Shown here in pieces: positions 25,945 to 34,998 of a DNA stretch of 64,000 nucleotides. How positions within the stretch are numbered: the stretch's first letter is position 1; each line of letters begins with the position of its first letter. The position numbers were made by a program, and so were the translations under genes. Source of the stretch: Actinobacteria bacterium IMCC25003 (lineage in GTDB: Bacteria; Actinomycetota; Actinomycetes; Nanopelagicales; Nanopelagicaceae); NCBI GenBank assembly GCA_002284855.1, contig CP015603.1, positions 868,001 to 932,000 of the forward strand, in the 5' to 3' direction. The notes under the pieces are model-generated. The model ran no database searches. It was not told the DNA's origin and was given only the letters and a program-made list of their open reading frames with translations.

Positions 25945-26688
25945 ATGAAACCAGTTATCCTGATTCCTACCTACAATGAATCCATCGCGATCGTTGAACT
26001 TTTGAATAAGCTAGCAACTTTACATAATGTACGAGATTTCGATGTGGTGGTTCTCGACGATAACTCTCCTGATAAAACGGCAGATATTGTCGACTCAATG
26101 AACCTTCCATGGGTGAGCGTTCTACGCAGACCAGGAAAAGCTGGCTTAGGTGCTGCCTACCGTGCAGGTTTTGCACACGTTTTGCCTATGCAGAAGTATT
26201 CAAAGATTGTCACCATGGATGCCGACGGATCTCATCGCGTTGAAGATTTACCGTTGATGCTCGATGCAACCGATGCGCCAGTATCAATTACCTTAGGAAC
26301 GCGATGGATGCCCGGTGGCTCGGTTGTTAATTGGCCAAAAAGTAGACAATTGCTCTCCAAATCTGGAACGAAATATGCTCGCATTGCGCTTGGAATTCCG
26401 CTCAATGATTTAACAGGTGGATTTCGCATTTACAGCGCAGCGCTTCTTAATAAGTTGAATCTGACAGTTATGACCGCCACTGGATATTGTTTTCAGATCG
26501 AAATGGCGATGGCATCTGAACTCGCTGGCGCCACAATGGTTGAAGTTCCAATTACCTTTGTCGAACGCATCAACGGCGTCTCGAAGATGAGCAGAGCGAT
26601 TGTCATAGAGGCGCTCTGGCAGACAACCTTGTGGGGTTTAGCTCGACGCTTACGGCCTAACGCCGATAAGTTACATTATGTAAAGTAA
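25945..26688 (+). CDS. Polyprenol-phosphate mannose synthase-like GT2 glycosyltransferase
   Basis: A 247-residue GT2 enzyme likely transferring mannose from GDP-mannose to polyprenol phosphate (Ppm1/Dpm1), which feeds lipoglycan and protein O-mannosylation. VILIPTYNES is the nucleotide-binding start, VVLDDNSPDKTADIV the first acidic site, TMDADGSH the DxD-type metal site, and DLTGGFRIYSAALL the acceptor loop. No membrane domain is attached, so the apolipoprotein N-acyltransferase half found in mycobacterial Ppm1 is absent. ATG 25945 has a GAGGGGAG ribosome-binding site; the upstream in-frame ATG is not supported. Alternative: another dolichol-phosphate sugar synthase. Confidence 0.88.
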   Translation: MKPVILIPTYNESIAIVELLNKLATLHNVRDFDVVVLDDNSPDKTADIVDSMNLPWVSVLRRPGKAGLGAAYRAGFAHVLPMQKYSKIVTMDADGSHRVEDLPLMLDATDAPVSITLGTRWMPGGSVVNWPKSRQLLSKSGTKYARIALGIPLNDLTGGFRIYSAALLNKLNLTVMTATGYCFQIEMAMASELAGATMVEVPITFVERINGVSKMSRAIVIEALWQTTLWGLARRLRPNADKLHYVK

Positions 26689-26699
26689 GATGAATCAGG

Positions 26700-29549
26700 C
26701 TAAGCAAAGGCCTCTATCGGTGGGCATGAGCAGACCAGATTGCGGTCGCCATACGCTCCATCGATACGACCAGTAGTCGGCCAATACTTACCCTTAGCGC
26801 CAATCAATTCACCTGGAATCAAGCCCGTGAGGGTTGCTGGGAAGGCTCCACGCTCACGTGGGTAGCTCCTCTCCCAATTGGTCGCGGCAATTGCGCCTAT
26901 GGTGTGAGGCGCATGGCGAAGAGCAGATTCTTCTACTGCAATCTTGCCGTCGATGATCTCTTGAATCTCGCCACGGATTGCAATCATTGCATCGATAAAG
27001 CGGTTCATCTCGAGAACATCTTCAGATTCGGTCGGTTCAATCATCAAAGTACCAGCAACCGGGAATGACATCGTCGGTGCATGGAATCCAAAATCCATCA
27101 ATCGTTTTGCAATGTCATCGACGGTCACACCTGAAATCTTTGTGATCTCGCGAATGTCGAGAATACATTCGTGGGCAATCAGCCCCTTATTTCCCGTATA
27201 GAGAATTGGATAAGAGCTCTTTAAGCGAGATGCCATGTAATTCGCGTTGAGGATTGCGACTTCAGTTGCATGAGTGAGGCCTTCTCCCCCCATCAAACGA
27301 ATATATGCCCATGAAATTGGCAGGATGCTGGCAGAACCGAATGGTGCCGCAGAAATTGGCCCTGGACCTGTTGCAGGACCAGCGAGAGCATCCATTGGAT
27401 GGTTAGGCAGAAACGGCGCCAAGTGTGCCTTTGCAATAACCGGTCCAACGCCCGGTCCCCCACCACCGTGAGGAATGCAGAATGTTTTATGAAGATTGAG
27501 GTGTGAAACATCTGCGCCAAATTTTCCAGGCTGCGCTGTTCCCACAAGTGCATTGAGGTTTGCACCATCAACGTAGACCTGACCACCTGCATGATGAATG
27601 AGTCCGCAGATTTCGCTGATTGCAGATTCGAAGACGCCGTGCGTAGATGGGTAGGTAACCATCAGCGCCGCTAGCGCTGAGCCGTGTTCTGCGATCTTTG
27701 CTTTGAGATCAGCGACACTGACATTTCCTGCATCATCACATTCGATGACGACAACTTTCATACCTGCCATCACAGCGCTTGCTGCATTTGTTCCATGGGC
27801 GCTCGATGGAATGAGACAGATATTGCGCCCCTGATCGCCACGTGAATCGTGATAATTACGGATAGCTAGTAAGCCAGCAAATTCGCCTTGGCTTCCAGCA
27901 TTGGGTTGGAGGGATACAGCGTCATAGCCGGTGATTTCAATGAGCCATTTGGAAAGTTGATCAATCAGAAGTCGAGAGCCGCGTGTCTGCTCTGCTGGTG
28001 CAAATGGATGCAGTGATGCGAACTCAGGCCATGTCACAGCTTCCATCTCGGTTGTGGCATTGAGCTTCATCGTGCAAGAGCCCAAAGGAATCATCGTGCG
28101 ATCGAGCGCCAAATCGCGGTCTGCCAGCGTGCGCAAGTAACGCAACATCGATGTTTCAGAGAAGTAAGTATTGAAGACCGGGTGTTGTAGATAGGTACTT
28201 GTGCGCTTCATCGATTCGGCAATCTCTGCAGCAGATGCGTCGGAGAGTCCCAAGATTTCGAGAACTTCTGAGAAAGTCTTTTCAGTTGTTGTCTCATCAA
28301 AGGAGATGCGAATGGCAGTGTCCGAAACTTTGCCGAAGTTAATCTTCTTTGCTTGTGCAGCCTTGTGGATTGCTTCTGCATTCTTTACATCCACTGTCAC
28401 GGTATCGAAGACGATGTCGTTGCGCGATGATGATGCCTTCTGAAGACGAGATGCGAATCCATGGATTCGTTCTGCAATCTGCGCCAACCCCTTTGGGCCA
28501 TGCCACATCGCATAGAAGGCGCTCATATTTGCGAGAAGAACTTGAGCGGTACAAATATTGCTGGTCGCCTTATCGCGACGGATATGTTGTTCGCGAGTTT
28601 GCAACGCCAAACGAAATGCTGGGTTGCCATGAGAATCAATGCTCTGACCTACCAGACGACCGGGAAGTGATCGCTCGAGCCCTGTGCGCACTGCCATGAA
28701 GCCGGCATGTGGTCCGCCAAATCCCATAGGAATTCCGAAACGTTGCGCTGTTCCAACAGCGATATCAGCACCCCACTCCCCTGGCGCTTTGATCAGTGTG
28801 AGTGCGAGTAAATCTGTTGCTGCAATAACTAAGGCGTCTTTCGAATGCGCATATTCGGCTACCTGCGCATAGTCGCGAATTTCGCCAGTTGTATCTGGGT
28901 ACTGGACAAGCAGACCGAAGAATTCACCATCAAAACCATCGCGAGCAATATGGCCAGAATCAACCTCAACCACCTTGATACCGAGCGGCTTGGCACGAGT
29001 GATAACAACTGCCTTTGTCTGTGGATGTACATGTTCTTCGATCAAGAAGACCGCATCGTCCGATGCCTTAGAAGAACGACGAGCAAGGGTCATTGCTTCC
29101 GCTGCAGCTGTTCCTTCATCGAGCATTGAGGCATTTGCAAGTGCCAGTGCTGTCATATCGCAGATGACAGTTTGGAAGGCGAAGAGCGCTTCGAGGCGAC
29201 CTTGTGAAATTTCAGGTTGATACGGCGTGTAGGCGGTGTACCACGCAGGATTTTCTAGAACATTGCGTTTGATGACTGGTGGAGTAATAGTTCCGTAGTA
29301 ACCGCCACCTATCAGTGAAGTGAAAACTTCATTCTGAGATGCAATCTCTCGCAGCTCTGCAATAACTTCAACTTCGCTCTTGGCGCCATCGAGAACATCT
29401 TTCAATTGCTTTTCGATATGAATATTCTCAGGAACTACATCTGCAATAAATTTTTTGATATCGGAATAGCCGAGAACCCCGAGCATCTCTGATTCATCGG
29501 AGGCAGATGGACCGATGTGACGATCTTCGAAGTCCTGATAATTACTCAA
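26700..29549 (-). CDS. gcvP: Glycine dehydrogenase (decarboxylating), P protein
   Basis: Catalyses PLP-dependent decarboxylation of glycine and transfers the aminomethyl group to lipoyl-GcvH. It is a single-chain P protein of 949 residues, with both halves fused. The PLP lysine lies in [16 protein letters not shown] near residue 686, and the N-terminal [14 protein letters not shown] is the standard start. Start is TTG behind GGGGAG. gcvH is 2.5 kb upstream on the same strand, separated by the garA/ftsR/DUF151/MerR genes, the order I recall from Mycobacterium. gcvT is not in the window. Confidence 0.97.
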   Translation of the reverse strand: MSNYQDFEDRHIGPSASDESEMLGVLGYSDIKKFIADVVPENIHIEKQLKDVLDGAKSEVEVIAELREIASQNEVFTSLIGGGYYGTITPPVIKRNVLENPAWYTAYTPYQPEISQGRLEALFAFQTVICDMTALALANASMLDEGTAAAEAMTLARRSSKASDDAVFLIEEHVHPQTKAVVITRAKPLGIKVVEVDSGHIARDGFDGEFFGLLVQYPDTTGEIRDYAQVAEYAHSKDALVIAATDLLALTLIKAPGEWGADIAVGTAQRFGIPMGFGGPHAGFMAVRTGLERSLPGRLVGQSIDSHGNPAFRLALQTREQHIRRDKATSNICTAQVLLANMSAFYAMWHGPKGLAQIAERIHGFASRLQKASSSRNDIVFDTVTVDVKNAEAIHKAAQAKKINFGKVSDTAIRISFDETTTEKTFSEVLEILGLSDASAAEIAESMKRTSTYLQHPVFNTYFSETSMLRYLRTLADRDLALDRTMIPLGSCTMKLNATTEMEAVTWPEFASLHPFAPAEQTRGSRLLIDQLSKWLIEITGYDAVSLQPNAGSQGEFAGLLAIRNYHDSRGDQGRNICLIPSSAHGTNAASAVMAGMKVVVIECDDAGNVSVADLKAKIAEHGSALAALMVTYPSTHGVFESAISEICGLIHHAGGQVYVDGANLNALVGTAQPGKFGADVSHLNLHKTFCIPHGGGGPGVGPVIAKAHLAPFLPNHPMDALAGPATGPGPISAAPFGSASILPISWAYIRLMGGEGLTHATEVAILNANYMASRLKSSYPILYTGNKGLIAHECILDIREITKISGVTVDDIAKRLMDFGFHAPTMSFPVAGTLMIEPTESEDVLEMNRFIDAMIAIRGEIQEIIDGKIAVEESALRHAPHTIGAIAATNWERSYPRERGAFPATLTGLIPGELIGAKGKYWPTTGRIDGAYGDRNLVCSCPPIEAFA

Positions 29550-29604
29550 CGAGCCACTCCCCTATATGGTGCGCATTCCGCGCTAGAGGAGAAATATAGA
29601 AGTG

Positions 29605-30105
29605 TTAGGCGCCTTTCGCCTTTCGACGAAGAGAGAGTTCATCGTTATTTTCCCCACCAATAGCCTCACCGTTGACCTCACCTTGAAGAGTGGAGAGTGA
29701 GCCTTCGACCTCATGCCATACCTTGCCGACTGCGATTCCAAATACACCTTGGCCACCAGCCAGAAGGTCGATGATTTCGTCTGGGCTTGCACATTCGTAG
29801 ATCGATGCGCCATCGCTCATCAAAGTAATGCGTTCGAGTTCGGTAACGCCTCGGCTGCGCAAATGATCTACTGCTGTACGAATATTTTGAAGTGATACGC
29901 CTGCATCGAGAAGTCGTTTTACGATCTTAAGAACGAGAATGTCGCGAAAGCCATATAGGCGTGCACTTCCAGAACCCGTAGCTGTGCGAATTGATGGTTC
30001 TACTAAACCGGTACGCGCCCAGTAATCGAGTTGGCGATAAGAAATGCCTGCAGCTGAACATGCAGTTGCGCCGCGGTAGCCAATTTCAAATTCTTGATCT
30101 GTCAC
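29605..30105 (-). CDS. MerR-family transcriptional regulator (FtsR/HspR-like branch)
   Basis: A 166-residue regulator with one MerR-type winged helix: SAAGISYRQLDYWARTGLV (helix-turn-helix) and ATGSGSARLYGFRDILVLKIVKRLLDAGVS (wing and helix), near residues 18-70. The C-terminal half lacks effector-binding cysteines and ends in a charged tail. It corresponds in position to the second MerR gene of the mycobacterial gcvH-garA-MerR-DUF151-MerR-gcvP cluster, so it probably controls neighbouring metabolic or division genes. Start is GTG. A 6-bp inverted repeat (30189-30205) sits in its upstream region. Confidence 0.85.
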   Translation of the reverse strand: MTDQEFEIGYRGATACSAAGISYRQLDYWARTGLVEPSIRTATGSGSARLYGFRDILVLKIVKRLLDAGVSLQNIRTAVDHLRSRGVTELERITLMSDGASIYECASPDEIIDLLAGGQGVFGIAVGKVWHEVEGSLSTLQGEVNGEAIGGENNDELSLRRKAKGA

Positions 30106-30188
30106 GAGAGGGGGCTCGCTTTCACGTAGTGGGGTTGAGGTAAGGCTACGCCTGCAGCCTCGTGATATGAGAGACCGACACGAGCAAA

Positions 30189-30205
30189 ACCTCTACTTGA
30201 GGTTA
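30189..30205. repeat. Inverted repeat AACCTC-N5-GAGGTT upstream of the MerR gene
   Basis: Perfect 6-bp arms with a 5-nt spacer just after the DUF151 stop and about 90 nt before the MerR start. A similar half-site, TTGAGGTAAG, recurs at about 30137. It could be a MerR-type operator or a weak terminator hairpin for DUF151, since TT follows on the minus strand. Confidence 0.4.
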
Positions 30206-30209
30206 AGAC

Positions 30210-30713
30210 TTAGCCAGCAAAATCTTCGGGGTTAATCCCATCCAGGAATTCACGGAATGCTTCAAGTTCCTGGTCCCCTGCCGCAGATGCCTCACTAGCG
30301 ACCTGATCAGGGATATCGATACCTACCTCGTCGAGAAGATCGCTACTGACCATGATGTTGCTCTTCGTTCGAAGAGCTACGGCGATCGCATCGGATGGTC
30401 TGACTGAGAGGGGCTCTAGAGCTCCCTCACTATTGCGAAGAAGGAGATCGGCGTAGAAGACGCCATCCCTAATCTCATTGATGTGGACACTTGTCAGCGT
30501 TATGTCTACTCGATCGAGGAGATCCTTGATGAGGTCATGTGTCAATGGTCGCTGCGCCTCTAAACCTTGTTGAGCAAAGGCGATAGAGGTCGCCTCTACG
30601 GCTCCTACCCAGATTGGAAGGAAGCGAGTGCCATCAATCTCCTTGAGGAGAACTATCGGCTGATTGGAGGGCATCTCAATACGAACGCCGACGACTTCTA
30701 CCTGAACCAACAT
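30210..30713 (-). CDS. Bifunctional nuclease family protein (DUF151)
   Basis: A 167-residue DUF151 protein. The family core is visible as LKEIDGTRFLPIWVGAVEATSIAFAQQG, RPLTHDLIKDLL and SVRPSDAIAVALR. A characterised plant-type relative has DNase/RNase activity, but bacterial function is unproven. The C-terminal 40 residues are acidic. It lies between the two MerR regulators, 23 nt from the FtsR-like gene, as in Mycobacterium. Confidence 0.9.
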   Translation of the reverse strand: MLVQVEVVGVRIEMPSNQPIVLLKEIDGTRFLPIWVGAVEATSIAFAQQGLEAQRPLTHDLIKDLLDRVDITLTSVHINEIRDGVFYADLLLRNSEGALEPLSVRPSDAIAVALRTKSNIMVSSDLLDEVGIDIPDQVASEASAAGDQELEAFREFLDGINPEDFAG

Positions 30714-30735
30714 GAGAGATACCTAAGAGGGTCGA

Positions 30736-31458
30736 TTAACGAGGACGGTTAAGTCCGCCGCGAACGAGAGCTGCATGAAGGCGGACTGAGAGAGCTGCAA
30801 TCTCTTTCTGAACTTCTTCAGCACGCGCCTTTGCCTCGCTGCTCTTCTGTCGCGTAAATGGGGTGATGACTTGTTCAATCAGACCAATCTCGCGATCGGC
30901 TGCAGATTTAAATGAACGTAAGTGGCGCGGTTCGATTCCGAAACCTGCCATTTCAGCGACAGCCTTAGCGACAGCAAGTGCATCGCCGTCATAATGGCGG
31001 CCGCGAATTGTGATGAGTCCGAATGATTCGAGTTCTACAAGTTGTGAATCTTCGAGCGCTGAAGCCTTGAGAAGTTCTTCACGGGAAAGCCGCATCTCTG
31101 ACTGCTCTGCAAAGGCAGCTGGTGCGAACTCTCCATCGATTGTCGCAAGCCCGAGAGTAGGACGCGGAGTAGGAACTCCGCCTTGTGTCGCTGGCTGTAG
31201 ACCTCGGTCGAGAGCATCGAGATTCTCTTTAATCACCTTTAAAGGAAGGTACTGATCGCGCTGTGCAAGAAGAACATAGCGAAGGCGATCAAGATCTGTT
31301 GTTGTGAATTTGCGATACCCCGAAGGAGTGCGCTGGGGTTCGATGAGTCCTTCTGACTCTAGGAATCGAATCTTTGAGATTGTTATATCTGGAAAGTCGC
31401 CGCGCAACTTTGTGAGTACTTCACCAATACTTAGATAAGCACGTGCTGGAACGCTCAA
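30736..31458 (-). CDS. ftsR: MerR-family regulator, FtsR-like
   Basis: A 240-residue MerR regulator whose position (immediately downstream of garA) and sequence match the FtsR group, which activates ftsZ in Corynebacterium. The DNA-binding domain is YLSIGEVLTKLRGDFPDITISKIRFLESEGL at about 8-38, with the wing PQRTPSGYRKFTTTDLDRL. A central linker (90-120) and a C-terminal helical region (RQKSSEAKARAEEVQKEIAAL) for dimerisation follow. It starts at TTG one base after the garA stop, so translation is coupled. The target gene here is inferred from the family. Confidence 0.82.
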   Translation of the reverse strand: MSVPARAYLSIGEVLTKLRGDFPDITISKIRFLESEGLIEPQRTPSGYRKFTTTDLDRLRYVLLAQRDQYLPLKVIKENLDALDRGLQPATQGGVPTPRPTLGLATIDGEFAPAAFAEQSEMRLSREELLKASALEDSQLVELESFGLITIRGRHYDGDALAVAKAVAEMAGFGIEPRHLRSFKSAADREIGLIEQVITPFTRQKSSEAKARAEEVQKEIAALSVRLHAALVRGGLNRPR

Positions 31459-31459
31459 C

Positions 31460-31924
31460 TTACTTCTCCCCTAGTTTGCTGCCGACAAAGAGCAGATGGA
31501 ATTTTCCGATTTGTATTTCATCACCTGAGGCCAAAACCTTTTCAGTGACAGATTCGTTGTTGACGTAAGAACCGTTGAGACTTCCAGAATCCTTGAAGGT
31601 GAAGTTGGTTCCAGCCTTTTCGATTGATGCATGTTTACGAGAAACCGTGACATCATCGAGAAAGATTGAGCTCTCGGGTGAACGACCAATTGAAACGCCA
31701 TCGGCTGTAACAAGGAATCGTGAACCTTTCTGCGCACCTCGATGGATAAAGACCATCGCTGAGTTGTTATCGCCTGATAAAACGCCTTCGATAATTGCGC
31801 GTTCTTCTTCAGTGGCTTGGCTGATGAGTTCGCTAACGAGATCGGCTGGGGAATTGCCGACTACGGAGCGAAGGCCGAGGTGGAGGGTGCTGGTGAGTTC
31901 GCGATTTTCATCTGCTGATGGCAC
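31460..31924 (-). CDS. garA: FHA-domain regulator GarA/OdhI
   Basis: A phosphorylation-switched inhibitor of 2-oxoglutarate dehydrogenase and regulator of glutamate metabolism in actinobacteria. The 154-residue protein has the FHA domain at about 65-150: VSIGRSPESSIFLDDVTVSRKHASI and DSGSLNGSYVNN contain the phosphopeptide-binding Arg, Ser and Asn. The N-terminal phospho-site motif, ETTS in Mycobacterium, reads ELTST at residues 9-13, leaving Thr/Ser acceptors in place but changing the second residue. Start is GTG with GGGGGAG upstream and a TTGACG/TAGATA promoter. Kinases such as PknB or PknG are not in the window. Confidence 0.9.
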   Translation of the reverse strand: MPSADENRELTSTLHLGLRSVVGNSPADLVSELISQATEEERAIIEGVLSGDNNSAMVFIHRGAQKGSRFLVTADGVSIGRSPESSIFLDDVTVSRKHASIEKAGTNFTFKDSGSLNGSYVNNESVTEKVLASGDEIQIGKFHLLFVGSKLGEK

Positions 31925-31943
31925 TGAACTCCCCCTTTACCCA

Positions 31944-31971
31944 TATCTACGCCCTCGACTTTGGACGTCAA
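31944..31971 (-). promoter_or_regulatory. garA promoter
   Basis: TTGACG (31971-31966) and TAGATA (31949-31944) with a 16-nt spacer. Predicted start near 31937 gives a 12-13 nt leader carrying GGGGGAG before GTG 31924. A clear sigma-70-type promoter for garA-ftsR-DUF151. Confidence 0.6.
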
Positions 31972-31998
31972 CTTAAGGGTGACACTAGAGAGTTAAAA

Positions 31999-32021
31999 AA
32001 GATAAATCAAGCCGAGATTTA
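31999..32021 (-). terminator. Possible weak terminator after gcvH
   Basis: On the minus strand AAATC-TCGGCTT-GATTT overlaps the gcvH stop and is followed by ATCTTTTTT. The 5-bp AT-rich stem is weak but the T-run is good. Confidence 0.4.
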
Positions 32022-32399
32022 GGCGGTAATTGCGCCATATTCCGCAGCGGAGAGAAGCCCTGATGGCTCAGATGGAACCTCGATCTCGACCAACCAACCG
32101 GCGCCGTAGGGATCGGAGTTGATGAGTTCGGGTGCATTGGTGAGAGCTTCGTTAATTGTCACAACTGTGCCCGAGACTGGAGCGAAGATTTCTGAAACGC
32201 TCTTTGTTGATTCAACTTCGCCACAGACTTTATCTGCGACTACTGACTCGCCAACCTTAGGCATCTGTACATAGACAATATCTCCGAGCGCGCCCTGCGC
32301 GTAGTCGGTAATTCCCATGCGGATACGAAGCGCATCAGATGTTGGCGCCACCCATTCGTGCTCTTTTGTATATTGCAGATCCGATGGAATGTTAGACAT
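32019..32399 (-). CDS. gcvH: Glycine cleavage system H protein
   Basis: Lipoyl carrier that shuttles the aminomethyl group between GcvP, GcvT and GcvL. Length (126 residues) is standard. The lipoylated lysine is K66 in GEVESTKSVSE, and YTKEHEWV is the family N-terminus. It is preceded by AGGAGT and lies 12 nt after the phosphatidyltransferase gene on the same strand. garA follows 94 nt downstream with its own promoter, a clustering seen in Mycobacterium. Confidence 0.97.
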   Translation of the reverse strand: MSNIPSDLQYTKEHEWVAPTSDALRIRMGITDYAQGALGDIVYVQMPKVGESVVADKVCGEVESTKSVSEIFAPVSGTVVTINEALTNAPELINSDPYGAGWLVEIEVPSEPSGLLSAAEYGAITA

Positions 32400-32411
32400 T
32401 GCAGACTCCTA

Positions 32412-32975
32412 CTAGCCCTCGATGATGTGTGGTCGAACTGTAATGGTCTTTACCGCAGTTCGGAAATATCCGATTGCGGTTCCGACGTAGAGAGTGACGC
32501 CCCAAATTGCAAAGGCCCAGCCAAAGATAAAGGCCGCAGTTCCATACCAAGTATCGCTGAGAGCGAGTAAGAGGAATGGGAATGCATAGAGCAGGTTGAA
32601 GGTCGCTGCCTTCCCGAGATAGGTGACCTTGAGGGGTTGGTAACCCTTAAGTTGAAGTACAAGGGCAACGCCAGCCATGAAGAGATCGCGAGCAACTAGA
32701 ATTGCAATCAACCACAATGGAATTGCATCACGGATGTAGAGAACAACGAGAGTGGCGGCGATATAGAGGCGATCAATGGTGGGATCTGCAATCTCGCCAA
32801 ACTTCGACTCTTGATTGAGAGCTCGTGCCAACTTTCCATCAAAGTAATCTGTGGCTCCCCCGATGGCGAGGGTGAGAATCGCCCAACCATCAGCGTGCTT
32901 ACTAAGGGCTAGATAGATAAAGAGCGGAATGCCTAGAAAACGCAGAAAAGTGAGCGCGTTTGGGATTGTCAGCAC
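32412..32975 (-). CDS. CDP-alcohol phosphatidyltransferase (PgsA-like)
   Basis: A 187-residue membrane enzyme that transfers a phosphatidyl group from CDP-diacylglycerol to an alcohol, most likely glycerol-3-phosphate (PgsA) or a related acceptor. The catalytic motif is complete: D-G-K-L-A-R, then eight residues, G-E-I-A-D-P-T-I-D, at about 45-67. IPNALTFLRFLGIPLFIYLA is the usual PgsA start, and there are about five membrane segments. GTG start overlaps the cmk-der stop by one base. Position upstream of gcvH corresponds to mycobacterial pgsA2. Confidence 0.86.
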   Translation of the reverse strand: MLTIPNALTFLRFLGIPLFIYLALSKHADGWAILTLAIGGATDYFDGKLARALNQESKFGEIADPTIDRLYIAATLVVLYIRDAIPLWLIAILVARDLFMAGVALVLQLKGYQPLKVTYLGKAATFNLLYAFPFLLLALSDTWYGTAAFIFGWAFAIWGVTLYVGTAIGYFRTAVKTITVRPHIIEG

Positions 32976-34945
32976 TACTGCTCCTTATCTCGTTCCTTCA
33001 CTCGAATAGCTACCTGAACGGGAGTTCCTGGGAACTTGAACTCCTCGCGAAGGCGGCGTTCGATAAATCTACGATATGACGCCTCTATCCATCCGGATGA
33101 GAAGACCACAAACTTCGGTGGCGCAATTCCTGCTTGGGTCGCGTAATAGACCCGTGGTTGTTTTCCGCCACGAACTGGCGGTGGAGTTGCGCCGATAAGC
33201 GCACCTAAGAATGAGTTGAGCTTCGATGTTGGAACGCGACGTTCCCATGAATCGATAGCTGTGCGAAGCGCTGGTGCTAGACGATCGCGGTGCCAACCAG
33301 TCTTGGCGGCGACATTCACAATCTGCGCCCATTCGACCTGATCGAGATGGCGTTCAACTTCCTTGTCGAGCTGAGTACGGCGATCTTCATCGACGAGGTC
33401 CCATTTATTCATCACAATCACCATGGCTTTTCCGGCCTCTTCAACCATGGTGATGATGCGCAAATCTTGCTCTGAAATAGGGACAGAGGCATCGAGAACA
33501 ACGACGGCGCACTCGCAACGTTCGAGCGCTGTCTGTGTGCGAAGCGTTGCGTAGTAATCGGTTCCGCTTGCTTGGTTGGCGCGCTTCTTCAAACCTGCTG
33601 TATCGACAAAACGCCAGATACTTCCGCCGAATTCGATGAGTTCATCGATTGGGTCGCGCGTTGTTCCGGCGACATCATCGACAATAGAACGGCTCTCGCC
33701 CGCAAGTGCATTAAATAAACTTGATTTACCGACATTGGGACGGCCAATCAATGCGATGCGTCGGTAACCATCTTGCACTTGAGCGCCACCAACTTCAGGA
33801 AGTTCTTTCACTATCGTGTCGAGCAAATCTCCACTGCCGCGGCCATGGAGCGCCGATACAAAGTGAGGCTCACCTAATCCGATATTCCAGAGAGCGTGTG
33901 CATCTGATTCGTCATTGTCGCCATCGACTTTATTCGCAACAAGAATTGTTGGCTTCTTCGCCTTACGAAGTTCTTGCACCAGGATGTCATCTTCATCTAA
34001 CGCGCCAACTTGTGCATCAACCACAAAACAGAGGACATCTGCCTCATCCATCGCAAGTTCAGCGCTTGCACTTACTTGTACAGAAATTCCATCGGGCTTC
34101 GATTCCCAACCACCAGTATCCATAATGATGAATCGACGTCCGGCCCATTCGCATTCATACTGAACACGATCTCGTGTAACACCGGGTGTATCTTCAACGA
34201 TTGCTTCGCGTCGACCGATGAAACGATTGATAAGAGTGGACTTACCAACGTTTGGTCGTCCGAGAATTGCAACGATGGGTAGACCCAGTAAGGAACGCTG
34301 TGAGAGAAGTTCCCAAATGCGTTCGACAGTCTCTTCAAGGTTGAGCTCGGTTGAATCGATATGAACAGCATCTGTCGCCATTGTGAGCGGTGAAACGGTG
34401 CGGGTCGAATCAATCTCATCACGAGCTGCAAGAGATTGAGCTACAGCCTCTGCCCCGCGCGACTGATCGGCCAGCTCAGCATCGCGGCGATTGGCGCGAG
34501 CAGAAATATCAGCTGTGAGATAAATCTTGAGAGCTGCATCGGGACATACAACAGTTCCGATATCGCGACCTTCGACAACGATGCCGCGCTCTGCCTTTTT
34601 GATAATGGAACGTTGAAGAGTCAATAGTTCGGCGCGAACTTCAGGAAGTGCGCTGATCACAGATACCTTCTCTGTTACTTCGTGAGAACGAATTTCATTT
34701 GAAATATCTCTTCTACCAAGAAATACCTTGGGATCTCGCGGATCGGAATGAAAGGCAATCGGCGAATCGATGACGGCGGAGATAATATCTTTCGGATCTT
34801 CACTCTTTATCGATAAAGCTAGAAATGTCATTGCTCGATAGAGCGCACCAGTATCCAAATAATTCCAACCAGCGCGAATCGCAATCGATTTAGATGTGCT
34901 TGATTTGCCAGAACCACTTGGGCCATCTAGCGCTACAACAATCAT
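32975..34945 (-). CDS. cmk-der: Bifunctional cytidylate kinase / GTPase Der fusion
   Basis: A 656-residue single polypeptide joining two enzymes that are separate neighbouring genes in Mycobacterium. Residues 1 to about 220 are CMP/dCMP kinase: P-loop GPSGSGKSS at 8-16, LDTGALYRA and VVEGRDIGTVV. From about 225 the ribosome-assembly GTPase Der begins: first G domain with GRPNVGKST near 228, DTGG and NKVD; second G domain with GRPNVGKSS near 400, DTAG and NKWD; and a C-terminal KH-like domain. Such fusions are known in some actinobacteria such as Bifidobacterium. ATG 34945 is chosen because it directly precedes the kinase fold. Confidence 0.93.
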   Translation of the reverse strand: MIVVALDGPSGSGKSSTSKSIAIRAGWNYLDTGALYRAMTFLALSIKSEDPKDIISAVIDSPIAFHSDPRDPKVFLGRRDISNEIRSHEVTEKVSVISALPEVRAELLTLQRSIIKKAERGIVVEGRDIGTVVCPDAALKIYLTADISARANRRDAELADQSRGAEAVAQSLAARDEIDSTRTVSPLTMATDAVHIDSTELNLEETVERIWELLSQRSLLGLPIVAILGRPNVGKSTLINRFIGRREAIVEDTPGVTRDRVQYECEWAGRRFIIMDTGGWESKPDGISVQVSASAELAMDEADVLCFVVDAQVGALDEDDILVQELRKAKKPTILVANKVDGDNDESDAHALWNIGLGEPHFVSALHGRGSGDLLDTIVKELPEVGGAQVQDGYRRIALIGRPNVGKSSLFNALAGESRSIVDDVAGTTRDPIDELIEFGGSIWRFVDTAGLKKRANQASGTDYYATLRTQTALERCECAVVVLDASVPISEQDLRIITMVEEAGKAMVIVMNKWDLVDEDRRTQLDKEVERHLDQVEWAQIVNVAAKTGWHRDRLAPALRTAIDSWERRVPTSKLNSFLGALIGATPPPVRGGKQPRVYYATQAGIAPPKFVVFSSGWIEASYRRFIERRLREEFKFPGTPVQVAIRVKERDKEQ

Positions 34946-34998
34946 TTTCACAGCCCATCTTTGGTTAGTTAATTCTATTGGCAATCGATACCGAGCAT

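Noticed and set aside
29550-29604. Glycine riboswitch before gcvP
   Set aside because: Only 55 nt lie between the genes, too short for the aptamer, and conserved motifs are absent.
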